DNA of 64,000 nt from Torymus aiolomorphi. Taxonomy: Eukaryota; Arthropoda; Insecta; Hymenoptera; Torymidae. The stretch is taken from contig CM070873.1 of the NCBI GenBank assembly GCA_036365515.1, positions 87,441,948 through 87,505,947 on the forward strand, given 5' to 3'. Shown here piece after piece: positions 37,285 to 46,947 of this stretch. Position 1 is the stretch's first letter, and each line of letters begins with the position of its first letter. Below the pieces are notes generated by a model, which saw only the letters and a list, made by a program, of their open reading frames with translations, ran no database searches and was not told the DNA's origin. Position numbers and translations under genes: made by a program.

Positions 37285-39940
37285 AATAGTTTAGCATCAA
37301 CTGAATAAATATACCGCCAACATCCTTTTTATACTTTTATGCTATTATAGAGTAACACCTTTTATATCATACAGTAAAAACTTTTAAACTTTTATGCTAT
37401 AGAGTAACACCTTTTTGAACTTTTATTCTATTATAGAGTAACACATTTTCATGTTGTAGAGTAACACCTTCTATGTCATACAGTTAAAACTTTTTAAACT
37501 TTGTGTCATAGAGCAATACCTTTTTTATTTCATAAAGTAGCACCTTTTTATGTCATTGAGTGACATGTTTTTTATGTCATAGAGTTACACCTTTTTTATG
37601 TCATAGAGTGACATCTGTTTTATGTTACAGAGTCATACCTTTTTTATGTCATAGAGTGACACCTTTTTTATATTATAGAGTAACACCTTTTTCATTGCTA
37701 TATAGTAACACCTTTTTGAACTTTTATGTCATAGAGTAACACCTTTTTATGTTATTTAGCATCATCTTAATAAATATATCGCCAACATCCCTTCTATATA
37801 CTTTTATACTATAGAGTGACACTATCTTGAACTTATCTGCTATTATAGAGTAGTACCTTCTATGTCAGACAATAACATCTTTTTACACTTTATGTCATAG
37901 AGTAACACATTTTTTATGTCATAGAGTAACACCTTTTTTATGTTATAGAGTCACACCTTTTTATGTCATAGAATAACACCTTTTTTATGTCATAGAGTGA
38001 CATCTGTTTTATGTTACAGAGTCATACCTTTTTTTATGTCATAGAGTAACATCTTTTGTGTCATAGAGTGACACCTTCATTGCTATATAGTAACACCTTT
38101 TTACACTTTATGTCATAGAGTAACACCTTTTTATGTTATTTAGCATCATCTGAATAAATATATCACCAACATCCTTTTTATATTTGTATACTATAGAGTA
38201 ACACCATCTTGAACTTATCTGCTATTATAGAGTAGCACCTTCTATGTCACACAATAATATCTTTTTACACTTTATGTCATATAGTAACACCTTTTTTATG
38301 TTATAGAGTCACACGTTTTGTATGTCATAGAGTAACACCTTTTTTATGTCATAGAGTAACACCTTTTTTATGTCATAGAGTGACATGTTTTTTATGTCAT
38401 AGAGTTACACCTTTTTTATGTCATAGAGTGACATGTTTTTTATGTTACAGAGTCATACCTTTTTTATGTCATAGAGTGACACCTTTTTTATATTATAGAG
38501 TAACACCTTTTTCATTGCTATATAGTAACACCTTTTTGAACTTTTATGTCATAGAGTAACACCTTTTTATGTTATTTAGCATCATCTTAATAAATATATC
38601 GCCAACATCCCTTCTATATACTTTTATACTATAGAGTGACACTATCTTGAACTTATCTGCTATTATAGAGTAGTACCTTCTATGTCAGACAATAACATCT
38701 TTTTACACTTTATGTCATAGAGTAACACATTTTTTATGTCATAGAGTAACACCTTTTTTATGTTATAGAGTCACACCTTTTTATGTCATAGAATAACATC
38801 TTTTTTATGTCATAGAGTAACACCTTTTTTATGTCATAGAGTGACATGTTTTTTATGTTACAGAGTCATACCTTTTTTTATGTCATAGAGTAACATCTTT
38901 TGTGTCATAGAGTGACACCTTCATTGCTATATAGTAACACCTTTTTACACTTTATGTCATAGAGTAACACCTTTTTATGTTATTTAGCATCATCTGAATA
39001 AATATATCGCCAACATCCTTTTTATATTTGTATACTATAGAGTAACACCATCTTGAACTTATCTGCTGTTATAGAGTAGCACCTTCTATGTCACACAATA
39101 ATATCTTTTTACACTTTATGTCATATAGTAACACCTTTTTTATGTTATAGAGTCACACCTTTTGTATGTCATAGAGTAACACCTTTTTTATGTCATAGAG
39201 TAACACCTTTTTTATGTCATAGAGTGACATGTTTTTTATGTCATAGAGTTACACCTTTTTTATGTTATAGAGTGACATGTTTTTTATGTTACAGAGTCAT
39301 ACCTGTTTTATGTCATAGAGTGACACCTTTTTTATATTATAGAGTAACACCTTTTTCATTGCTATATAGTAACACCTTTTTGAACTTTTATGTCATAGAG
39401 TAACACCTTTTTTATGTCATAGAGTAACACCTTTTTTATGTCATAGAGTGACATGTTTTTTATGTCATAGAGTTACACCTTTTTTATGTCATAGAGTGAC
39501 ATGTTTTTTATGTTACAGAGTCATACCTTTTTTATGTCATAGAGTAACAGCTTTTTTATGTCATAGAGTAACATCTTTTGTGTCATAGAGTGACACCTTC
39601 ATTGCTATATAGTAACACCTTCTTGAACTTTTATGTCATAGAGTAACACCTTTTATGTTATTTAGCATCATCTGAATAAATATATCGCCAACACCCTTTT
39701 TATACTTTTATACTATAGAGTAACACCATCTTGAACTTATCTGCTATTATAAAGTAGCACCTTCTTTGTCACACAATAACATCTTTTTACACTTTATGTC
39801 ATAGAGTAACACCTTTTTTATGTTATAGAGTCACACCTTTTTTATGTCATAGAGTAACACCTTTTTTATGTCATAGAGTAACACCTTTTTTATGTCATAG
39901 AGTAAGACCTTTTTATGCTACAGAGTAACACCTTTTATGA
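37285..39940. repeat. Promoter-like tandem array, left arm
   Basis: The basic unit of about 24-26 bp reads like tttatgtcatagagtaacac. Superimposed is a higher-order repeat that carries, on the minus strand, tataaaaagg...gatatatttattcagatgatgct. This is the TATA box, initiator and leader of the adjacent gene. Such promoter-like blocks lie near 37300, 37770, 38165, 38590, 39000 and 39675. Confidence 0.85.
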
Positions 39941-39942
39941 TG

Positions 39943-40186
39943 ACGTCTCTCTACCTATAAACTGTTCGTACACAATAAGTGGTGATAATGGTGATGATGG
40001 TGGTGATGGCGTCTCTTACCCGTAAGCTTTTCCTATATAATAAGCTCAACATCACCACTACCATCGCCATCATCACCACTTATTATATAGGAAAAGCTTA
40101 CGGGTAAGGAGACCCCATCACCACCATCACCGCCATCATCACCACTTATTGTGTACGAACAGTTTATAGGTAGAGAGACGTCATCA
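39943..40186. repeat. Central hairpin of the palindromic element
   Basis: gacgtctctctacctataaa (39943) pairs with its complement ending at 40186. A second paired block, aagcttttcctatataataag, with its complement surrounds a short loop at about 40046-40078. GAT/ATC trinucleotide runs (ggtgatgatggtggtgat and complement) fill both arms. Confidence 0.85.
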
Positions 40187-41665
40187 TAAAAGGTGTTACT
40201 CTGTAGCATAAAAAGGTCTTACTCTATGTCATAAAATAGGTGGGACGCTATAACATAAAAAAGGTGTCACTCTGTGCCATAAAAAAAGATGTTACCCTAT
40301 GACATAAAAAAGGTGTGACTCTATAACATAAAAAAGGTGTTACTATATGACATAAAGTGTAAAAAGATATTATTGTGTGACATAGAAGGTGCTACTCTAT
40401 AATAGCAGATAAGTTCAAGATGGTGTTACTCTATAGTATAAAAGTATAAAAAGGGTGTTGGCGATATATTTATTCAGATGATTCTAAATAACATAAAAGG
40501 TGTTACTCTATGATATAAAAGTTCAAAAAGGTGTTACTATATAGCAATGAAGGTGTCACTCTATGACACAAAAGATGTTACTCTATGACATAAAAAAGGT
40601 ATGACTCTGTAACCTAAAAAACATGTCACTCTATGACATAAAAAAGGTGTAACTCTATGACATAAAAAAGGTGTTACTCTATGACATAAAAAAGGTGTGA
40701 CTCTATAACATAAAAAAGGTGTTACTCTATGACGTAAAGTGTAAAAAGATGTTATTGTGTGACATAGAAGGTGCTACTCTATACTATCAGATAAGTTCAA
40801 GATGGTGTTACTGTATAGTATAAAAGTATAAAAAGGGTGTTGGCGATATATTTATTCAGATGATGATAAATAACATAAAAGGTGTTACTCTATGACATAA
40901 AAGTTCAAAAAGGTGTTACTATATAGCAATGAAGGTGTCACTCTATAACACAAAAGATGTTACACTATGACATAAAAAAGCTGTTACTCTATGACATAAA
41001 AAAAGGTATGACTGTAACATAAAAAACATGTCACTCTATGACATAAAAAATATGTCACTCTATGACATAAAAAAGGTGTTACTCTATGACATAAAAAAGG
41101 TGTCACTCTATGACATAAAGTGTAAAAAGCTGTTATTGTGTGACATGGAAGGTACTATTCTATAATAGCAGATAAGTTCAAGATAGTATTACTCTATAGT
41201 ATAAAAGTATAAAAAGGATGTTGGCGATATATTTTTTAAGATGATGCTAAATAACATAAAAAGGTGTTACTCTATGACATAAAAGTTCAAAAAGGTGTTA
41301 CTCTATAATATAAAAAAGGTGTCACTCTATGACATAAAAAAGGTATGACTCTGTAACATAAAAAAGATGTCACTCTATGACATAAAAAAGGTGTAACTCT
41401 ATGACATAAAAAACATGTCACTCTATGACATAAAAAGGTGCTACTTTATGAAATAATAAAGGATTGCTCTATGACACAAAGTTTAAAAAGTTTTAACTGT
41501 ATGACATAGAAGATGTTACTCTATAACATGAAAATGTGTTACTCTATAACATGAAAACGTGTTACTCTATAATAGAATAAAAGTTCAAAAAGGTGTTACT
41601 CTATAGCATAAAAGTTTAAAACTTATGACTGTATGATATAGAAGGTGTTACTCTATAGTAGCATA
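40187..41665. repeat. Promoter-like tandem array, right arm
   Basis: This is the inverted counterpart of 37285-39940 but only about 1.5 kb long. The basic unit is gtgttactctatgacataaa. Higher-order blocks with tataaaaaggg...tatttattcagatgatg occur near 40445 and 40828, and a diverged one near 41208. The gene-proximal block is at 41670. Confidence 0.85.
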
Positions 41666-41669
41666 AAAG

Positions 41670-41705
41670 TATAAAAAGGATGTTGGCGGTATATTTATTC
41701 AGTTG
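41670..41705 (+). promoter_or_regulatory. Core promoter of the 341-aa gene: TATA box and initiator
   Basis: TATAAAAAGG at 41670-41679 is followed by TTCAGTTG at 41698-41705, putting the initiator A (41701) 31 bp from the start of the TATA box. This is the textbook arthropod arrangement. The ATG follows at 41730, a leader of about 29 nt. Confidence 0.75.
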
Positions 41706-41729
41706 ATGCTAAACTATTGAAGCATAAAC

Positions 41730-42755
41730 ATGGCAAACACACCGGATGTTATTAGCAAATTTCAGGATGCAGTAGTACAAAAATCACAGTCTTTATTAGG
41801 TTTGACAAAAAGTTCTGAATTTCTGGATACAGCTGATGATATGGAAACTTCTGAAATCAAACTATCTAATATGAGCCCTGACCATAATAAAATAGCTAGC
41901 TCCAATAATGGTAAATTTGCAAAACTAGTCAAGAAATATGTAACCAAATTAAACGGAAATTCTAGGAGATATCTGGATAATATTTATGGTGTTTACAAGC
42001 GAGGAAATTTACTTATGATCCGAAATTCTCCAATAAAATTTGAAGGCGACTTTGTCCAGATAAAGGAACGAAACTATCGTTTGTCCGTAGGATTACTGCA
42101 ATTACTATTCAAAAAACTTCCGGCTGAAGGTCTTATCAATTCAGATGATTTGGATAATTATCGTATGATTATTGAAGTTTCGAGCGCTCACAAAAAGCAA
42201 TATTGCGTGAATGAGTCGATTCGTAAAATAAAGAGTAACAAATTTTATAATTTTATTGCTCCAATGTTCGAAAAATCGTCTGTAAAAAGTATCTCGCCAT
42301 TATCTCGAGAAGATAATGTTAACGGAAGAGAGAAAAGTGAAAGGATTGAGCAAACTAATCCAGTGGCAGCGAAAAAGATACTTGAACCAATAGTCAATCC
42401 TTTAAAGAAGCTCATAACTGTTGATACACGAGTGAACTCGCATCTTCCAACTTCTAACGAGACCGATAATTATTATGAAGGTGATCATTCTAGTGAAGAT
42501 GCATCAGATTTCTCAACCAATGAATATTTACCTAGAAGAATTCGTAAGAATTATAACTTTATTAATTGGAGATATCAACGTGAAAGTAAAAAGAGACAGT
42601 GGACTAGTGATGAAGAGGAAGAAGTTGCTTCCAAAATCTCGCGAGTAGATGTTACAACTGCATACGAACTCGACGTCTGGGATGATCCTAACAAATTAGT
42701 TGATCGCTTACAAGTACTCGTTGCTGAGCAAATCATGGGAATAAGAACTAACTAA
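41730..42755 (+). CDS. Intact 341-aa element-encoded protein, function unknown
   Basis: A single-exon ORF of 341 codons lies directly downstream of a TATA/initiator promoter. Residues about 80-180 (around YGVYKRGNLLMIRNSP, GLLQLLFKK, DDLDNYRMI, SSAHKKQY, KFYNFIAPMF) form the best-structured part. They remind me of a domain of unknown function (possibly DUF8207) common in arthropod repeat-associated proteins; this is recollection, not a search result. The rest is Ser/Asn/Asp-rich and probably disordered. The C-terminal third has a basic patch (RRIRKNYNF, 269-277) and an acidic run (DEEEEV, 294-299), suggesting nuclear or nucleic-acid contact. There is no signal peptide or membrane segment. A broken copy sits in the other arm (36250-37273), so this is the only intact copy here. 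Confidence 0.75.
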   Translation: MANTPDVISKFQDAVVQKSQSLLGLTKSSEFLDTADDMETSEIKLSNMSPDHNKIASSNNGKFAKLVKKYVTKLNGNSRRYLDNIYGVYKRGNLLMIRNSPIKFEGDFVQIKERNYRLSVGLLQLLFKKLPAEGLINSDDLDNYRMIIEVSSAHKKQYCVNESIRKIKSNKFYNFIAPMFEKSSVKSISPLSREDNVNGREKSERIEQTNPVAAKKILEPIVNPLKKLITVDTRVNSHLPTSNETDNYYEGDHSSEDASDFSTNEYLPRRIRKNYNFINWRYQRESKKRQWTSDEEEEVASKISRVDVTTAYELDVWDDPNKLVDRLQVLVAEQIMGIRTN

Positions 42756-42996
42756 GGTGAAATCCGTTTTATTCTTAGTGAACTTCGCAATGCTAGTATC
42801 ATAAATTAATCTTTCAAAGTTATATTGTGCTAGATTATCTAAAAATTGAGATATTGGCTAAGCCACGTGTTAATTTTCAATAAAATTATTTTGGTAAACA
42901 AATATTTTCAAATACCCTGTCATTTTTTTTCTATTTCCTGCCGTGCTCTGTTGACAAATGAAGAGCCTGGAATTACCGATTATTTAAGGTGAATGA

Positions 42997-43030
42997 TATA
43001 AAGGATTCAGAGTCGCGGAAAAACTGCAGT
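42997..43030 (+). promoter_or_regulatory. Second TATA/initiator pair, right arm
   Basis: TATAAAGG at 42997-43004 is followed at the canonical distance by gcagtgac, with the A at 43027, 30 bp from the TATA start. The first ATG downstream (43111) opens only 17 codons, so any transcript would be non-coding or encode a very short peptide. A mirror copy exists in the left arm near 35970-36010. Confidence 0.4.
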
Positions 43031-44379
43031 GACTGCCGAGCTCAGATTACGAACTCAGATTTTCAACTGCGTAGCAGTTCACGTTTTGCGTACCTGAGTT
43101 TTCCGAGTTATACATGTTAAGCCCTAATCTGCAGAACAGGTGGGTGTCCGGGACAGTATTAAATTGATTATCCAATAAATAATAGTAAAAATTCCCTTTT
43201 CAACCGCCTCATTCATTTCAATTTTAAAACAATAAAAGTCATCTGAAAAACTATGTATCTTTCTTTCTTTGAATAATGTTTATACTTTCAATTCGTTTAT
43301 AAACATTCAACTATTATTCAAGATACGAAAATTGAGTGCCTCGCTAAATTTTATGTATGTAGGGTGTCTATAATTGAGTAGTATTTATTTATTTATTTTA
43401 CGGATAGCATTGCCATTTTCTACAATAAATTTGAGCATTTATTATTTTATAAGACTTATTACATGTATAAACTGTTTATAATAGGATAATATAAATGAGT
43501 CGCTACATACATTTTATACACTGAATAGAGGTGGTTCAATGATGTTTTTTTTACTATAATTTTGCAATAATTATTTGCGTGCAAAAAAAGCATTATTTTT
43601 GGTATTTGTAGAGTGTTGAAAATCTAATATTGACTAGCAGGACCTCAAATTATCCTACTACCGGATGTTTGTCAAAAAACTTTTGCTCAAAAATCCTGTC
43701 CCACTAAAGGAACTACCTATGTATTTTTTTTTTTTACTTGTGTAATATGTTAGTAATATTGTTTGTGAAATTAAATAAATAAACTATATGCTGCAATTTT
43801 TATTTCACTTTGAGAAGGTTTAAAACACTATAAATAAATCATATGTGACCTGAATAGTTTGCATTCAAACATAGGTATTATTTTTCAAAAGGGAGAGAAC
43901 TAGCTGAAATCAAGCGCACACTATATATATTTTAATACATTATATTTCTTTTCTAAATATTAAAAAAGTATTAATTTAAACTTCTGTGATGCAAAAATGT
44001 TGGAGTAATCGTAAAAGAATATCAGTATTATTTTTATAATACAAAGGTCTCAAACTATTTTCTATTTTATGAGTTAAATATTTTAAATTTTCGCGCCTAA
44101 CCACATCAGTTGAGTGATGCGGCCTGTTCATAACATGTTGCCAGGCGGGTGCCAGCCCATTTTTTTATAATTTTCCCATGAACTGTCTGTATATGGGACT
44201 TTCAAATTCGGAAGCGTTATTTGGGTGATACTAAGAAAAATAGGGCATATGCCTAGGTTTAGATAAGTATTGAACAAGCATAAAAAATTTAAGGCAACCT
44301 GTTCAAGGCCTGCCGTACACCTGGCAGGGCCGGGACGTTTTATCTACCTCGATCTGAGGGATATATCATAATTTGTCCA

Positions 44380-44790
44380 TTGAAAGAATTTTCGAAAACC
44401 AGTGGTGGGGGTAGAAATTTTGGTTTTTTGCTTATAACTCGAGAAGAAGCGCTCGGATCGAAAAACGGACGAAATTTTGGGGCTGTAACAATTGGGGGGA
44501 CATACTTTTAATATACTATCGAATGGCGTTGGCGGAATTTCCAAAAATCGGTGGTGGGGGTAGAAATTTTGGTTTTTCGCTTATATCTCGAGAAGGCGCG
44601 TTCGGATCGAAAAACGGACGAAATTTTGGGGACGTACCAATAGGGGGGACATACTTCTAATATACTATCGAATGACGTTGACGGAATTTCCAAAAACCTG
44701 TGGTGGGGGTAGAAATTTTGGTTTTTCGCTTATAACTCGAGGAGCGCTCGGATCGAAAAACGGATGAAATTTTGGAGGGTGTATTCCAAT
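44380..44790. repeat. 148-bp tandem repeats, right arm
   Basis: About three units carry tgggggtagaaattttggtt. This is the mirror of 34070-34640, with one unit fewer. Confidence 0.75.
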
Positions 44791-44910
44791 AGGGGGGCTA
44801 TCAATTTTTTACCTAGAACCATATGCTATATACAAAATTTTCATAACCTCAAAATTGTGCAAAATATTTTGCGCGCGCAGCGTCCTCGTAATTCAGCTAT
44901 GACTATGTAT

Positions 44911-45430
44911 ATGACTCGATAGCCTAGTGGTAAGGTGGCTGCTCAGTAATCTAAAGATCGTTAGTTCAAATTCAACCTCCGGCGATTTTTTTTTTTTTTT
45001 TCTTAAAAATTTTTTATATTAAATATTAATGTTTATCGGTAAAGTATATTAATACAGTATTCTACCTTACCACCGTGAACATTGAGGCCTTGCGCGTGCT
45101 ATTAGATACAAATTCAGCTATGAGCATACATATGTGTCGATAGTCGAGTGGTAAAGTTGCTGCTCAGTAATCTGAAGATCGTAGGTTCGAATCCACCCTT
45201 CGGCGTTTTTTTCATGAAAACTTTTTATATTAAAATATTAATGTTTATCGGTAGAGTATATTCATTTACCTACAGTGTTCTACCTTACCGACGGCACTAC
45301 CGTGAAGGCATCGCGCTATAAGAATATAAATTAAGCTATGAGTATACATATGTCTCGATAGCCGAGTGGTAAGGTGGTTGCTCAGTAATCTAGAGATCGT
45401 GAGTTCGAATCCACCCTCCGGCGTTTTTTT
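44911..45430 (+). repeat. Three tRNA-like units with Pol III boxes, right arm
   Basis: Units lie at about 44911-44984, 45135-45206 and 45352-45423, spaced about 220 bp. The third has TAGCCGAGTGG (box A, 45359-45369) and AGTTCGAATCC (box B, 45402-45412), 43 nt apart as in a tRNA, then a T7 run from 45424. The second has a perfect GGTTCGAATCC box B. Each ends in ccggcg or tcggcg followed by an oligo-T terminator. A D-arm can form, but I could not pair the acceptor, anticodon or T stems. I therefore call them tRNA-derived (SINE-like) units rather than functional tRNAs. Confidence 0.6.
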
Positions 45431-45646
45431 CGTGAAAACTTTTAAATATTCGCAATGGTACTTAACCATAATGGAGTGTAAAACATGGAAGAGAATGCCG
45501 AATGAAAAAAATATTTGAAGGATAAGGGAGAGGTTGATAGACAGGTAGAAACCTCACAGGTTAGGAGCGAGGTGGGGCTCTCTGATCCTCCTTCAAATTC
45601 TGACCGCTAGATGGCTCTCGCAAGCAAAGTTAGTCAAGGCTTCGGT

Positions 45647-45654
45647 TATATAAG
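45647..45654 (+). promoter_or_regulatory. TATA box of the 48-aa ORF
   Basis: TATATAAG lies 44 bp before the ATG at 45691. An initiator-like tcattcc lies at about 45678, roughly 30 bp from the TATA start. Confidence 0.5.
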
Positions 45655-45690
45655 CGTGTTGCGGTCGTTAGAAGCTTTCATTCCCTAATA

Positions 45691-45837
45691 ATGGGTCAAA
45701 GCAGCTCGACCGTTGCTCCTGAGCAGCAACAACTGATACAAAACGATACAAAAAAGTCGCAGTGGAAAAAATGTTCGGAAAAATTTTCTACAAACACATA
45801 TTCTTTGCCCGAGCAAAAGTGTTATAAAAAGTTCTAA
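45691..45837 (+). CDS. Small element-encoded protein, 48 aa, myristoylation-type N-terminus
   Basis: The ORF runs ATG to TAA with 48 codons. It begins MGQSSS, which fits the N-myristoylation consensus (Gly2, Ser at position 6). A Gln-rich stretch follows (EQQQLIQ, 11-17), then a Lys/Cys-rich tail (KKSQWKKC, 21-28; EQKCYKKF, 41-48). It is preceded by a well-placed TATA box. The left-arm copy keeps the promoter-like region and the first 13 codons but has a stop at codon 20. If expressed, the predicted product is a membrane-anchored basic peptide. No homologue is recognised, and a short ORF can be accidental. Confidence 0.45.
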   Translation: MGQSSSTVAPEQQQLIQNDTKKSQWKKCSEKFSTNTYSLPEQKCYKKF

Positions 45838-45844
45838 ATATTTA

Positions 45845-46316
45845 CTAGTAGATAAGAACCGCTGGCCGAGTGCTGCAGGCTGACAAGCAGCAGGCCGCCC
45901 GCTGCCCGCCGCCGGCTGCTACCGCTGCCCGTTTGCAGCAGGCTGCCGCTGGCCGCTCGCTGCCGGCGGCTCGCTCCCCCAGGGCAAGGTCTGACTTTAC
46001 GGCTGGCCTAGAACGGGCAAAACCTGATCGAGAATCGGTAGGCCGGTTCTGGCTCAACTCGTTGGCGCGCGGGTGAGTCAGAGGCGGTATACCGATTCTG
46101 CAGATCTGGGTTATTGACTCCCCGTGCAACTACGGGTGACCCAAAAACCCTATGCCGGTTCTGCATCAACAGGTCTTGACCTGTAACATGGGTTAATGGC
46201 GCCCGTGCAATTGCGCGGGGAGGGGGAGGGGGGAAGGGGGTCCAAAAAAGCTATGCCGGTTCTGCATCAGACAAGTCTCGACCTGTTTGATGCAGAACCG
46301 GCACAGCTTATCTACT
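45845..46316. repeat. Terminal GC-rich inverted repeat, right arm
   Basis: This is the mirror of 32502-33010. The terminal stem-loop is tgccggttctgcatca...tgatgcagaaccggca at about 46254-46302, and the final bases are AGCTTATCTACT. The 94- and 68-codon ORFs through this Ala/Gly/Arg-rich DNA are not convincing. Confidence 0.75.
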
Positions 46317-46322
46317 CACGCA
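46317..46322. repeat. Target-site duplication CACGCA, right
   Basis: Exact match to 32496-32501. The 90-bp repeat continues immediately with ttcgatgtgttccaac. Confidence 0.85.
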
Positions 46323-46740
46323 TTCGATGTGTTCCAACGCCTAGATGCAAGAAACTACGGAGCGCACCACCTAGACTCCGTAATCGGTCACCCTGAACAC
46401 TTAGACGACGCATTCGATGAGATCCAACACCTACAGCCAAAAACCTACGGTGCGCACCACCTAGACTCCGTAAGCGGCTACCCCGAACACCTGGACAACG
46501 TATTCGATGAGATCCAACACCTACAGCCAAGAACCTACGGTGCGCACCACCTAGACTCCGTAATCTGCTACCCCGATCACCTAGACCACGCGTGGGATGC
46601 ATCTGACACACAGATGCAAAAAACTACGGAGCGCACTACGTAGACTCCATAATCGGTCACCCTGAACACCTAGGCGACGCATTCGATGAGTTCTAACACC
46701 TAAAGCCACAAACCTACGGCGCGCACCACCTAGACTCCGT
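46317..46740. repeat. 90-bp tandem repeat, right part
   Basis: Four to five units in direct orientation continue the array interrupted at 32501. A 118-codon frame runs through it for the same arithmetic reason as on the left. Confidence 0.8.
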
Positions 46741-46947
46741 CATGGGCCACCATTTACGAAGCTAATGAGCCATTTATTTGTATCAAGAAATCACTTTTCT
46801 TATTATAGCATTCATTGGCCAACCGCAAGGCTTATTCCGTGACGAAATAAGCGGCAATTATTACCAACCGTTGGTTAAACGGCTGGCCAAACCTTTGCGA
46901 TTTGATGAACAGATGCTGAACGGTTGGTTACCATTTCTACCAGGGTA

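Larger units (their letters stand above)
32502..46316. mobile_element. 13.8-kb palindromic virus-like/Polinton-like element
   Basis: The termini are AGTAGATAAGCT and its complement AGCTTATCTACT, with a 6-bp target duplication (CACGCA). Two arms of about 7.5 and 6.3 kb are inverted copies of each other over nearly their whole length and meet at a hairpin near 40060. Gene order in each arm, from outside in, is: terminal GC-rich hairpins, 48-codon ORF, three tRNA-like units, 148-bp repeats, TATA/Inr pair, 341-codon gene, and promoter-like tandem array. AG...CT ends with a 6-bp duplication are what Polinton/Maverick integrases leave. However, I see no integrase, DNA polymerase, protease or capsid gene, so it must be non-autonomous or a new type. 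Only the right arm has intact ORFs. Confidence 0.8.
31476..46947. mobile_element. Older foldback element of 90-bp tandem repeats, split by a 13.8-kb insertion
   Basis: The edges read taccctagtagaaa (31476) and the complement of taccctggtagaaa (46934-46947). Just inside both ends are related phrases containing aaccgttggcc-like motifs. The interior is a tandem array with a 90-bp unit: minus orientation at 31600-32215, then plus orientation at 32255-32500, continuing at 46317-46740 after the inserted element. A TA duplication would fit both edges but is too short to be convincing. No transposase is seen. Confidence 0.6.

Noticed and set aside
37285..41665. CRISPR array
   Set aside because: The host is eukaryotic, and there are no unique spacers of regular length. 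This is a satellite with higher-order structure.
41762..41947. 61-codon ORF on the minus strand inside the 341-codon gene
   Set aside because: Antisense shadow of a well-supported gene.
45352..45423. Genuine tRNA gene
   Set aside because: Boxes A and B fit, but acceptor, anticodon and T stems do not pair, and units lie in a repeat array.
45845..46129. 94-codon ORF in the right terminal repeat
   Set aside because: Ala/Gly/Arg-rich translation of GC-rich hairpins. The matching left-arm frame is different.
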